Of a DNA stretch of 52,700 bases, positions 17,612 through 26,157 are shown one piece after another. Below the pieces are notes generated by a model. It did not search any database, was not told the DNA's origin, and worked only from the letters and a program-made list of their open reading frames with translations. Every line of letters starts with the position of its first letter. Position 1 is the first letter of the stretch. This stretch comes from Bacteroidales bacterium. GTDB lineage: Bacteria > Bacteroidota > Bacteroidia > Bacteroidales > PWNQ01. The stretch is taken from positions 1-52,700 of the forward strand of contig JAIPBW010000014.1 in assembly GCA_021738505.1 (NCBI GenBank). Reading direction: 5' to 3'. The position numbers and the translations under genes were made by a program.

Positions 17612-17648
17612 AAAAAAGCCGCTCTAAAAAAGAAGCGGCTTTTATTAT
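17612..17648. terminator. Terminator between converging genes
   Basis: Arms AAAAGCCGCT and AGCGGCTTTT enclose a ten-base A-rich loop between the phosphatase gene and sppA. Confidence 0.8.
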
Positions 17649-17678
17649 AACAACAATTGTTAAAATATTCTTTAACTA

Positions 17679-19448
17679 TTAATGTATTTCATATTGAAAG
17701 GGGAGTCTGGTCTGAATTGGTTTCATTTCAGTAATATCTTTCAAATATTTAAAATACTGATAGCTTTCTCCCATTTCGTTTTGTATGATTTTGGATTTCA
17801 TATTCATACCAAAGTTGCTAAAAAACTCTTTGAATGGATCTTTTCTTTTTGGATAGTCAGTCACCATATAGTCCTCTATTTCGGCATGTTCAGCAGCAAT
17901 TTCCACTGCTTTATCTAAGCCTCCAAACTCATCAATGAGTCCAATTTCAAGGGCATCAATACCATTCCAGACTCTTCCTGAGCCAATTTTCTTAACTTCT
18001 TCTACAGTCATATCGCGTCCCTGAGCTACTTTTCCAACAAAATCCATGTAAAAATTTGTCACATTTTCCTGTAGCACTTCCCGCTCAAAAGATGTCAGAG
18101 GTTTGTAAGGATAACCGAAATCGGCGTGTTTATTGGTTTTTACACCATCGACAGTAATACCCAATTTGTTATTTAATAAACCTTTGATATTAGGTAATAC
18201 ACCAAAAACACCAATGGAACCCGTTAAGGTATTGGGCTGGGCCAGGATTCTATCTGCCGGGCAAGCAATATAATAACCTCCTGAAGCAGCCAGGTCTCCC
18301 ATACTAACAATGACAGGTTTCTCTTTTTTGGCCAGCACAACTTCCCGCCAGATAATATCAGAGGCTAAACCACTACCACCGGGGGAATTCACCCGTAAAA
18401 CAATTGCATTTACAGCTGTATCTTTTCTTGCTTTACGTATAGCTTTAGATATCCGCTCAGAGCCTATTACTTCATCACTGCCTTCGCCCATTTGGATTTC
18501 TCCAACAGCGTAAATTACAGCAATTTCCGGTTTTTTATTTAAATTCAACCCGGATTTATCTGTTTGGGAGTATTTATGCAACCCGATAAACTCTGGTTTT
18601 TCTTCTTCTTCAAGTCCTAGTCTTTCGCCTAACCGAGCATACAATTCATCTTTATAAATTATTTCATCAACAAGATTCTCCTTTTTTGCATCTTCTGGTT
18701 CGCGAAGCAACATGGAATCAGCTATTGTATTCAAACGATCGACAGTTACATCTCTTTGTTCTGTAATCCCCTGAAGTGTATGGTTCCAGATTCCGGATAT
18801 GTATTTCATGCTTTGTTCTTTATTTGCTTCACTCATTTCCTCAAGCAAAAAAGGTTCTACCGCACTCTTATATTCGCCATAACGAACAACCTGCATGTCG
18901 ACATCCAATTTTTCCAGTAACCCTTTATAAAACATCACATTCATGGACATCCCTCTGAAATCCATCATTCCACTGGGACTGAGATAAATTTTATCAGCTA
19001 AAGAGGCAAGATAATAAGCTTTTTGAGAAAGTACATCCGAATACGCTACTATAAACTTTCCGGAATCTTTGAAGTCTTTCAAACTATTACGTATAGATTC
19101 CAATGTGGCCATCCTTGCCTGAATAACAGATATATCAAGATAAATCCCTTTAATTTTATCATCTGTTTTGGCTCGTTCAATCTGATCTTTGATATCGTTT
19201 AGTCCCAAAACATTTAACTCATCCAACCCATTAAAATTAAATTTGCTAAATGGGTTAATCGGAGTACGTTCCGGTATCGGTTTATTTAATTCTATTTTCA
19301 AAACCGAATTATCTTTCACGGTAACGGTTTTTTTCTCAGCAAATGAAGCCATTGATGCTACAATTCCGGACAAGATAAAAAACACAATCAGCAATGTCAA
19401 TAATGTCCCGACTAATGATGCCAATGTAAATTTGAAAAATTGTTTCAT
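17679..19448 (-). CDS. sppA: Signal peptide peptidase SppA, 67K type
   Basis: This 589-residue protein has one N-terminal membrane helix (about 8-33) and two tandem ClpP/crotonase-like domains, as in the long SppA form. The catalytic Lys is Lys194 in YGEYKSAVEPF of the first domain, and the Ser nucleophile is Ser389 in GDLAASGGYY of the second. The family degrades cleaved signal peptides in the inner membrane. The size fits E. coli SppA. The gene is divergent from folK; a hairpin lies 144-173 bases upstream of its start. Confidence 0.95.
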   Translation of the reverse strand: MKQFFKFTLASLVGTLLTLLIVFFILSGIVASMASFAEKKTVTVKDNSVLKIELNKPIPERTPINPFSKFNFNGLDELNVLGLNDIKDQIERAKTDDKIKGIYLDISVIQARMATLESIRNSLKDFKDSGKFIVAYSDVLSQKAYYLASLADKIYLSPSGMMDFRGMSMNVMFYKGLLEKLDVDMQVVRYGEYKSAVEPFLLEEMSEANKEQSMKYISGIWNHTLQGITEQRDVTVDRLNTIADSMLLREPEDAKKENLVDEIIYKDELYARLGERLGLEEEEKPEFIGLHKYSQTDKSGLNLNKKPEIAVIYAVGEIQMGEGSDEVIGSERISKAIRKARKDTAVNAIVLRVNSPGGSGLASDIIWREVVLAKKEKPVIVSMGDLAASGGYYIACPADRILAQPNTLTGSIGVFGVLPNIKGLLNNKLGITVDGVKTNKHADFGYPYKPLTSFEREVLQENVTNFYMDFVGKVAQGRDMTVEEVKKIGSGRVWNGIDALEIGLIDEFGGLDKAVEIAAEHAEIEDYMVTDYPKRKDPFKEFFSNFGMNMKSKIIQNEMGESYQYFKYLKDITEMKPIQTRLPFQYEIH

Positions 19449-19591
19449 AAGATTAAATTTTGGTAATTAGGTGTTCTGTTTTTCCCGTTATTTTATGGGT
19501 TAACTCGCCTAAAACAAGTTAAAGACGATCTATAATTTTTGTTTTTTTCTCAATTAAAAACAAGTTATTAATTGAGCTACTAAATTAATAA

Positions 19592-19621
19592 AAAGCGGAG
19601 TATAAAAAACAACTCCGCTTT
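19592..19621 (-). terminator. Terminator-like hairpin upstream of sppA
   Basis: Arms AAAGCGGAGT and ACTCCGCTTT enclose a ten-base loop. Read on the minus strand the stem is followed by a T-rich tail. No minus-strand gene lies upstream, so it is either an attenuator in a long sppA leader or the end of an unseen RNA. Confidence 0.55.
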
Positions 19622-19786
19622 AAAAAAACAGATAACATCAATTATCTAACTAAATCCAACTCTAAGACGGAGACCAATAGCAATAAGTTACATCTAATAC
19701 CTTATTTTTTTATTGGTTTTAATCTGTTGATTTTATGTATCTTCCTAATAAATACAAGAATTACAACTTTTCCTATGGCTTGAAAA

Positions 19787-19818
19787 TGTGTATAAGAATT
19801 CAAGAATCATTAATTTTG
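19787..19818 (+). promoter_or_regulatory. folK promoter, close to the start codon
   Basis: TGTG at 19787-19790, 20 bases, then TAATTTTG at 19811-19818, an exact TAnnTTTG. The ATG is at 19826, so the transcript would start at or within a few bases of the start codon, leaving little or no leader. Confidence 0.5.
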
Positions 19819-19825
19819 TTTTCCA

Positions 19826-20335
19826 ATGGAAAAACACATCTCATATATTCTGGCTGGTGGAAATATACCGGTTAGAGAAGATTATATAGCAGAGGCAGCT
19901 TTAATTTTGCAAAATTCAGGGATAAAAATTTTGCATTGCTCCTCAATTTATGAAAGCACTCCCTGGGGATTTACGGCTGAACAAAACTTCCTGAATCAAG
20001 TCTTTAAACTATCAACAAGCCTTTCCCCCGAAGAACTACTCAATGTTTTGCTAAATACCGAACAAAAATTAGGCAGGAAACGAACCAATAAAAACGGATA
20101 CCATTCGCGAGTCATAGATTTGGATATTCTTTTTTATAATGACCAAATAGTAGAAAGCAAAAACCTGACTATTCCGCATCCACGAATAGCAGAAAGGCGT
20201 TTTACATTAGAACCTCTTAACGAATTAATTCCGGATTTTGTGCATCCTGTTATCGGACTTAGCATTCATACACTTCTGAACAAATGCCAGGACAAGGGAA
20301 AAGTAACCATCTATAATCCAGACAAAAATGAGTAA
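19826..20335 (+). CDS. folK: HPPK, 6-hydroxymethyl-7,8-dihydropterin pyrophosphokinase
   Basis: This 169-residue protein is HPPK of usual length, catalysing pyrophosphate transfer from ATP to 6-hydroxymethyl-dihydropterin in folate synthesis. Visible features are the N-terminal LAGGNIPVRED (family form LG.N.G), ESTPWGF, the ATP/Mg-binding HSRVIDLDILFYND and the signature IPHPRIAERRFTLEPLNEL. It overlaps the deoxynucleoside kinase gene by eight bases (ATGAGTAA), indicating translational coupling. Confidence 0.95.
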   Translation: MEKHISYILAGGNIPVREDYIAEAALILQNSGIKILHCSSIYESTPWGFTAEQNFLNQVFKLSTSLSPEELLNVLLNTEQKLGRKRTNKNGYHSRVIDLDILFYNDQIVESKNLTIPHPRIAERRFTLEPLNELIPDFVHPVIGLSIHTLLNKCQDKGKVTIYNPDKNE

Positions 20336-20963
20336 CCGATTTATTGCTATTGAAGGAAATATTGGAGCAGGGAAAACATCATTAGCCCGTTTGCTGGCTA
20401 ATGAACTGAATGCACAGCTTATTCTGGAACAGTTTGAGAAGAACTCTTTTTTGCCTTTATTCTACAAAGAGCCGCAACGGTATGCCTTTCCTTTGGAAAT
20501 GTCTTTTCTTGCCGATCGCTATCAACAACTAAAAAGTAAACTTTCTTCTCCCGAACTATTCCAATCTACAATTGTTGCAGACTATTTTATTAGCAAATCA
20601 TTGATCTTCGCCAGAAAAACATTGCAAGATGATGAATATAAATTGTATTCCAAGTTATTTTCTATTATTTCTTCCAGTTTGCGCAAACCTGATTTGTTGG
20701 TTTATTTATTTTCAGACATCCCCAGATTAAGAGAAAACATCAGAAACAGAGGCAGAGATTATGAACAAGAGATAGATAATGAATATCTGGAAAAAATTCA
20801 ATCAAGTTATTTTGAATTTATTCATAACCATTCCAACATGGCAATTGTCATCATTGATAACAGCAAACTTGATTTCGTAAATAAAGAAGAAGATTTTGCA
20901 AAACTCAAGGAGATTATCATGCAAAAGCACAGCCACGGTATCCATCGTTATACATTGGAGTGA
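20328..20963 (+). CDS. Deoxynucleoside kinase
   Basis: This 211-residue protein belongs to the dNK/dGK-dCK family, which phosphorylates deoxynucleosides in the salvage pathway. It opens with a P-loop GNIGAGKTS (residues 10-18), then LEQFEKNSFLPLFY and RYAFPLEMSFLADRY, which match the substrate-binding helix, and has the lid-type Arg segment RENIRNRGRDYE. Substrate preference cannot be read. Its start codon lies within the end of folK. Confidence 0.9.
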   Translation: MSNRFIAIEGNIGAGKTSLARLLANELNAQLILEQFEKNSFLPLFYKEPQRYAFPLEMSFLADRYQQLKSKLSSPELFQSTIVADYFISKSLIFARKTLQDDEYKLYSKLFSIISSSLRKPDLLVYLFSDIPRLRENIRNRGRDYEQEIDNEYLEKIQSSYFEFIHNHSNMAIVIIDNSKLDFVNKEEDFAKLKEIIMQKHSHGIHRYTLE

Positions 20964-21069
20964 ATTGGAACGCTGTCAAGGCTAGTCACTGGCTGAAACA
21001 TCACCAGACAAAAGGAAATACAAATGCATTCGCAAAGAATTTTTGCGTTTTGCTCTTTATTGAAAAAGT

Positions 21070-21103
21070 AAATGCCTCAATCGATCATTTGATTGAGGCA
21101 TTT
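21070..21103. terminator. Hairpin between converging genes
   Basis: A perfect 13-base inverted repeat (AAATGCCTCAATC with GATTGAGGCATTT, eight-base loop) lies between the kinase gene and the minus-strand T9SS gene. Its T-tails are short, so it is a weaker terminator than others here. Confidence 0.65.
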
Positions 21104-21127
21104 CGTGTCGTTCAGTTTTGTTGCAGT

Positions 21128-23161
21128 TTATCGTAAAATTATTACAGTACCTTTTTTCGTAAATTCTTTCCCCCAAACACTCTTGTAATAAATTAAATAA
21201 GCATAAGAGTCGTTCGGTGCTAGTTCGCCGTCAATTCTTCCATCCCATCCTTCATTCACATCTTCAGTCTGGAATATAATGTTTCCATAGCGATCAAAGA
21301 TTTTAAATTCATACTCCTTAACTGCAGACATATCGCCTTTCGGTTTGAAGACATCATTGATTCCATCACCATTAGGCGAAAAGGCATTAGGAATGAAAAA
21401 TGTTGAACAATCCTCGGTTTTGGCTACTACGGAAGCTGTATTTTGGCAACCATTAGTATCTGTGCCGGTGACAGTATATTCTTTGGTAGACATTGGCATA
21501 ATAGTGATATTGTCACCGGTTGCTCCGTTGCTCCAGTCGTAACTCTCAGCTCCTGAAGCATATAACTCTGTTTCTTCTCCCAAACAAATAATGCTATCTG
21601 CCACTTCAGCAGTTATATCCGGTAATGGAAAAACTGTAACCGTTGCTGTATCCTGGTTTTGACAGGAATGCTTATCGGTTACTGTAACATAATAGTTTTT
21701 GGTTGTATCGGGAGAAACTGTAATAGAAGAGACTTTATCTCCTGTATTCCACTCATAAACCTGACCTCCGCTTGCGTTTAAATCCGTTTGTTCGCCAAAA
21801 CATATTTCTTTATCCGGGCCGGCATCGGCATTGGGTAATGGATGAACAGTTAAATTTACGGTATCATACCCTTTACATCCTAAGCTAGATGCTACTGTCA
21901 GAAAATAAGCCGAATCTTTTTGCGGACTTACGGTAATGCTTTTTGTGGAGTCACCTGTACTCCATGCATAATATCCGGAAACCTGCGATGCAGTAAATGT
22001 CGCTGAATCGCCTACACAAATATCTTTATCTGTTCCGGCATTTGCTGTGGGCGTTGGTGCGACGGTTACATTGACTGAATCTTTACCCACACAATTTCCA
22101 TCTGTTACTGTAACTTTATACTGTGCGCTGGAATCGACCTGTATAGTCCGGGATATAGCACCTGTATTCCACTGATAAGTATCATAACCTGTATCCGCTT
22201 CCAGTGTCGCATAACTACCAGGATCCGCACAAATGGTTGTATCAGGACCTAATTTGGGATCCGGTTCAGGAATTACGTTCACTGTAACATTAGCACTTGC
22301 TGCGTTTCCTGAAGTATCCAGAATAAAAACAGTATAGGTTTTAGTAGAACTCGGCTTTACCCAGCCTGCATTAAAGGCCTGGATTCCGTTACTCCATGAT
22401 ACATTTTGCTGTCCGGGGCAGTATATTTCAACTTCATCAATACCCCAGGCATCATATCCCTGGTCAGAAGTGGATAACTGCGCCCAGCGAAACTGCGTAC
22501 TTGTTGTAGCTGCAGCAGCAGGTATACTATCTTCATATTCATGCCAGTAATATAATGTTTGAGTTGGTGGTGAGGGCGGCACGCCATCCGGTTCCCAGTA
22601 ACCACCCCTACCTTTTGATGTGGTATTTCCCTGAAAAGGAGGTGTTGTAGCATTAGTTCCTACCGGATCCAAGTCAGGACCAGGGAAATCTGTCCATGTA
22701 TTTCCACTATTGGTCGAATATTGCAAATGAACACCTTCATCTGGCTCATCCGGGTCTTCACAATCTCCATTTGTAGAAACTTTTCCATAACGCATCCACC
22801 ATTTTATTACGCAACTGGTAGAAGACACATCATAAGGATTTGTAATTAAAGTTCTTTCCTGCGAATTGGTTGTTCCTACCCACAAGTGAGCTCCTCCGGG
22901 ACCCTGCCCGCAGGGATTTGTAAACACCGGGTTAGCCGCTGTTGATGACCAGCCGGAGCCTATCGTTCCATTATCAAACGTATTATTCATTAGGAAGGTA
23001 CACGAACCATCAGAAACTAACTGAAGGGAGTCACCTTCACATATCGTTGTATCTTTTGTTGGTTTTAATATTTCAATATCACATTGCCCATGTGCATAAA
23101 ACACAAACCCAACAAAAACTATTAAAATTAATGTTATTCGTTTTAGCATAGGCGTACTCAT
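21128..23161 (-). CDS. T9SS type B secreted protein, Ig-like repeats (copy 2)
   Basis: This 677-residue protein has a signal peptide ending YAHG, then half of an Ig-like module (DTTICEGDSLQL). A jelly-roll-like domain of about 190 residues follows (57-249; GTIGSGW, PDEGVHLQYSTN, YDAWGIDEVEIY), after which the Ig module resumes (NVSWSNG and YTVFILDTSG). Four further Ig-like/PKD-type repeats of about 75 residues each carry ICxGD/E-type starts and YxWxTG centres. The final 85 residues (IPNAFSPNGDGIND to the end) are a type B sorting domain. It should be exported by the T9SS; the repeats suggest a surface adhesin or matrix protein. It is closely related to the gene immediately upstream. Confidence 0.88.
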   Translation of the reverse strand: MSTPMLKRITLILIVFVGFVFYAHGQCDIEILKPTKDTTICEGDSLQLVSDGSCTFLMNNTFDNGTIGSGWSSTAANPVFTNPCGQGPGGAHLWVGTTNSQERTLITNPYDVSSTSCVIKWWMRYGKVSTNGDCEDPDEPDEGVHLQYSTNSGNTWTDFPGPDLDPVGTNATTPPFQGNTTSKGRGGYWEPDGVPPSPPTQTLYYWHEYEDSIPAAAATTSTQFRWAQLSTSDQGYDAWGIDEVEIYCPGQQNVSWSNGIQAFNAGWVKPSSTKTYTVFILDTSGNAASANVTVNVIPEPDPKLGPDTTICADPGSYATLEADTGYDTYQWNTGAISRTIQVDSSAQYKVTVTDGNCVGKDSVNVTVAPTPTANAGTDKDICVGDSATFTASQVSGYYAWSTGDSTKSITVSPQKDSAYFLTVASSLGCKGYDTVNLTVHPLPNADAGPDKEICFGEQTDLNASGGQVYEWNTGDKVSSITVSPDTTKNYYVTVTDKHSCQNQDTATVTVFPLPDITAEVADSIICLGEETELYASGAESYDWSNGATGDNITIMPMSTKEYTVTGTDTNGCQNTASVVAKTEDCSTFFIPNAFSPNGDGINDVFKPKGDMSAVKEYEFKIFDRYGNIIFQTEDVNEGWDGRIDGELAPNDSYAYLIYYKSVWGKEFTKKGTVIILR

Positions 23162-23294
23162 AATTTTTCCTTTTTATTTGTTACAAGACACTTAAAACAA
23201 TGATATAGTTGCCTAAAGATAAGCTCATTTGATTCACAAACATATCATTCTGTAATGAAGTATTCTCACTGTTTCACTATGATATAAATTTAGC

Positions 23295-23330
23295 ACAAAA
23301 AAAAGCTGTCCGGAAAAGCCGGACAGCCAT
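23295..23330 (-). terminator. Terminator between the tandem T9SS genes
   Basis: Arms GCTGTCCGG and CCGGACAGC enclose a five-base loop, followed on the minus strand by eight T. It ends the transcript of the 23356-25377 gene, so the two tandem genes are largely independent. Confidence 0.85.
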
Positions 23331-23355
23331 TTTAAAGAATTTTAATATTGCAATT

Positions 23356-25377
23356 TTACTTGAGTAAGGTCACAGAACCTGTTTTCTCAAATTCTTTACC
23401 CCAGATACTTTTGTAGTGTACATAATATACATAAACTCCATGAGGTGCATATTCTCCATCAATAATACCATTCCACCCTTCCTGTGGGTCTTCAGACTGG
23501 AAGATCACATCACCGAAACGGTTATAGATAATCATTTCATATTCATCTATAGCAGCAAACTGTCCCAGTGGTCTAAAGACATCATTTAAACCATCTCCAT
23601 CAGGCGTGAAAGCATTAGGGATATAAAATGATGAGCAATCTTCAGCAATCACAGTCGTATTTGCTGTGGATTTACATCCATTCTGATCCGTACCGGTAAC
23701 TGTATAGGTGGTTGATGACATGGGTTGAACAAAAATATTGCTACCTGAATTGCCCACGCTCCAATTATAAGTATCGGCTCCTGAAGCATATAACTCCGTT
23801 TCATCGCCAAGACAGATAGCACTGTCTTGAGAAGTAGCTTCTACGACAGGTAATGGATTAACCAAAACCCTTGTTGTATCATTATTCACACATCCATTAG
23901 CGTCTGTAACAGTAACATAATATTCTGTTGTATCGGTTGGGGAAACCGTAATAGTAGACACCATGTCATTAGTGCTCCATTCATAAACTTGTCCTCCGCT
24001 GGCTGTAAGATCAACCTGGTCTCCATTACAAATCTCTTTTACCGGACCTGCATCTGCATTAGGTAACGGGTTAACTTTTACCTGAATACTGTCTGTTGAC
24101 CGACAGCCTAAAGGAGTAACCACGTCCAGCACATAAACAGAATCCTGCTTTGGACTAACCGTTACAGATTGTGCGGTATCGCCTGTATTCCAAATATACT
24201 CTGCGTTATTAACTGTTGCAGCAGAAAGAGTTATAGAGTCTCCGATACAAATCTCTTCATCGGGTCCTGTATCAGCTACAGGTTTGGGTTCTACCGCTAC
24301 ATTAACGGAATCACTTCCTGTGCAATTTCCTTTGGTAACTGTAACGGAATAGTTAGCTGTAGAGTCAACCTGAATTGTTTGCGATGTTGCTCCTGTATTC
24401 CATAAATACGTATCAAAACCAGAATCAGCTTCTAAGGTTGCATAGCTATTCGGGTCTTCACAAATAATCGTATCCGGTCCCAGGCCTGGTTCGGGTTCGG
24501 GTATAACATTCACTGTAACATTGGCACTTGCAGAGTTTCCTGAAGTATCCAGAATAAAAACTGTGTATGTTTTTGTAGCGCTGGGTTTCACCCATCCGGC
24601 ATTAAAAGCCTGTATCCCATTACTCCATGAAATATTTTGTTGCCCCGGGCAATAAATCTCTACTTCATCAATTCCCCAGGCATCATAACCTGAACTGCTC
24701 GTTGCTAATTGCGCCCACCGAAACCTGGTATTTGTGGTAGCCGCAGCTGCAGGCACATTATTTTCATATTCATGCCAATAATAGACGGATTGTGATGGTG
24801 GTGATGGTGGTACTCCATCAGGCTCCCAGTATCCACCGGAGCCTTTTGTAACAGTATTACCCTGGAAAGGAGGAGTAAAAGAATTAACTCCTACAGGATC
24901 CATATCGGGACCAGGAAAATTCGTCCATGTAGCCCCATTGTTCGTGGAATACTGCAAATTGACACCTTCGTCTTGTGCATCCGGATCTTCACAATTTCCG
25001 GAATTAGATATCTCTCCATAACGCATCCACCATTTCACTACACAACTTGTGGAAGAGACATCATATGAATTTGTAACTAACGTTCTTTCCTGCGAATTGG
25101 TTGTTCCTACCCATAAGTGAGATCCAGCAGGGCCAGCACCACATGGATTAGTAAATACCGGATTAGCTGCTGTTGATGACCACCCTGAACCAATTGTTCC
25201 ATTATCAAAGGTATTGTTCATCAAAAAGGTACATGATCCATCAGAAATTAACTGAAGAGAATCCCCTTCACATATAGTCGTATCTTGTGTTGGCGTTAAT
25301 ATTTCAATATTACATTGGCCGCTTGCGTAGCCCCATCCAAGCAGCATAAAAACGATTAGCCAGATTTGTTTTCTCAT
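23356..25377 (-). CDS. T9SS type B secreted protein, Ig-like repeats (copy 1)
   Basis: This 673-residue protein is a paralogue of the 677-residue protein next to it with the same domain order: signal peptide (ending YASG), split first Ig module, inserted jelly-roll-like domain (LWVGTTNSQERTLVTNSYD and YDAWGIDEVEIYCPGQQN), four Ig/PKD-type repeats, and a type B sorting domain (IPNAFTPDGDGLNDVF). The inserted domain is nearly identical to the neighbour's while the middle repeats have diverged more. It follows the small secreted protein gene by 57 bases and may share its promoter at 25964. Confidence 0.88.
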   Translation of the reverse strand: MRKQIWLIVFMLLGWGYASGQCNIEILTPTQDTTICEGDSLQLISDGSCTFLMNNTFDNGTIGSGWSSTAANPVFTNPCGAGPAGSHLWVGTTNSQERTLVTNSYDVSSTSCVVKWWMRYGEISNSGNCEDPDAQDEGVNLQYSTNNGATWTNFPGPDMDPVGVNSFTPPFQGNTVTKGSGGYWEPDGVPPSPPSQSVYYWHEYENNVPAAAATTNTRFRWAQLATSSSGYDAWGIDEVEIYCPGQQNISWSNGIQAFNAGWVKPSATKTYTVFILDTSGNSASANVTVNVIPEPEPGLGPDTIICEDPNSYATLEADSGFDTYLWNTGATSQTIQVDSTANYSVTVTKGNCTGSDSVNVAVEPKPVADTGPDEEICIGDSITLSAATVNNAEYIWNTGDTAQSVTVSPKQDSVYVLDVVTPLGCRSTDSIQVKVNPLPNADAGPVKEICNGDQVDLTASGGQVYEWSTNDMVSTITVSPTDTTEYYVTVTDANGCVNNDTTRVLVNPLPVVEATSQDSAICLGDETELYASGADTYNWSVGNSGSNIFVQPMSSTTYTVTGTDQNGCKSTANTTVIAEDCSSFYIPNAFTPDGDGLNDVFRPLGQFAAIDEYEMIIYNRFGDVIFQSEDPQEGWNGIIDGEYAPHGVYVYYVHYKSIWGKEFEKTGSVTLLK

Positions 25378-25434
25378 TATTTTTTAATTTAGTAGTGTTC
25401 GATTAGATGTTATAAGAATTGTGCTGTTTTCGGA

Positions 25435-25866
25435 TTAACCTGCAGGATTAACACTTAATTCTCTTAATTCAAATTTTGAAAGTGGTTCAACACTATCCCT
25501 CTCTATGAAACGCTTAAAGATAGACAGCCCATCCGGGGAATCAAAACTGCATTTACCTTCGATACTTTCGCCAGGGTCAAGGGTCAATTCATACTTGTAT
25601 TCCGCATCTTTATAAAAATCACAATTTCTGCAATTATCTCCTTGCCATCTCACTTCATACCATTCAACATGTAATTTCTGATCCGTTGTATTTACAAACT
25701 TTAACAATACCATTTCCTGATTGATTCCTTCAGAGGGATCTTCCCAAATTTTGTCCATCTGATAAATCATAACTCCATTGGATTCTTTAAAAAGCTTCCA
25801 ACCTTCTTCCTGTCCAATCGTGATTACAGGAATAATCATTATTATCAACAGTATAACCTTTTTCAT
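25435..25866 (-). CDS. Small secreted protein of unknown function
   Basis: This 143-residue protein has a signal peptide (MKKVILLIIMIIPVITIGQ) and a mature part of about 124 residues, probably a beta-rich domain. It has three cysteines, two of them as CRNC, and a third in GKCSF. There is no lipobox, so it should be periplasmic or secreted. I recognise no family. It lies 57 bases upstream of the tandem T9SS protein genes on the same strand and may be cotranscribed with the first of them. Confidence 0.75.
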   Translation of the reverse strand: MKKVILLIIMIIPVITIGQEEGWKLFKESNGVMIYQMDKIWEDPSEGINQEMVLLKFVNTTDQKLHVEWYEVRWQGDNCRNCDFYKDAEYKYELTLDPGESIEGKCSFDSPDGLSIFKRFIERDSVEPLSKFELRELSVNPAG

Positions 25867-25963
25867 AACATATGTTTTTTTCGTGTTTACTATTTCTTTG
25901 ACACAGGCGATTAATCAAAAGTTGCCCCGCACTCAATTTTTTATTTTATTAAGTATGATGTTA

Positions 25964-25971
25964 CAAAATTA
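25964..25971 (-). promoter_or_regulatory. -7 box upstream of small secreted protein gene
   Basis: On the minus strand this reads TAATTTTG, an exact TAnnTTTG. It would give a leader of about 90 bases before the ATG at 25866. No -33 TTTG is seen at normal spacing. Confidence 0.45.
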
Positions 25972-26139
25972 ATACGTTTTTTGATTAAAATTACAGTTCT
26001 TCATTTATGATTTTATATGAATCATAATAAACTCTCCTTCTATCTTTTACAAACAATATATACAATTCAGGATGAGTGCCAATTTTTCTATCCTACTTTA
26101 AAAATCATCATTTTTAAGAGTATAAACAAACAGTTTTTT

Positions 26140-26147
26140 TACTTTCG
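26140..26147 (+). promoter_or_regulatory. -7-like box before HAD nucleotidase gene
   Basis: TACTTTCG has one mismatch to TAnnTTTG and lies 10 bases before ATG 26158. It supports that start over the in-frame ATG at 26017. Confidence 0.4.
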
Positions 26148-26157
26148 CAACCAAAAA

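Larger units (their letters stand above)
19449..19825. other. Divergent intergenic region sppA/folK
   Basis: This 377-base AT-rich region separates sppA from folK. It holds a minus-strand terminator-like hairpin (19592-19621) and the folK promoter next to its ATG. No ORF of interest and no exact -7 box for sppA were found. Confidence 0.5.

Noticed and set aside
21128-25377. Repeats in the tandem genes considered as a CRISPR or recombination cassette
   Set aside because: The repetition is of protein modules within two paralogous genes, without direct-repeat/spacer structure.
26017-26157. Longer start for the YjjG-like nucleotidase
   Set aside because: The extra 47 residues are AT-driven, unlike the family, and a -7-like box lies at their end.
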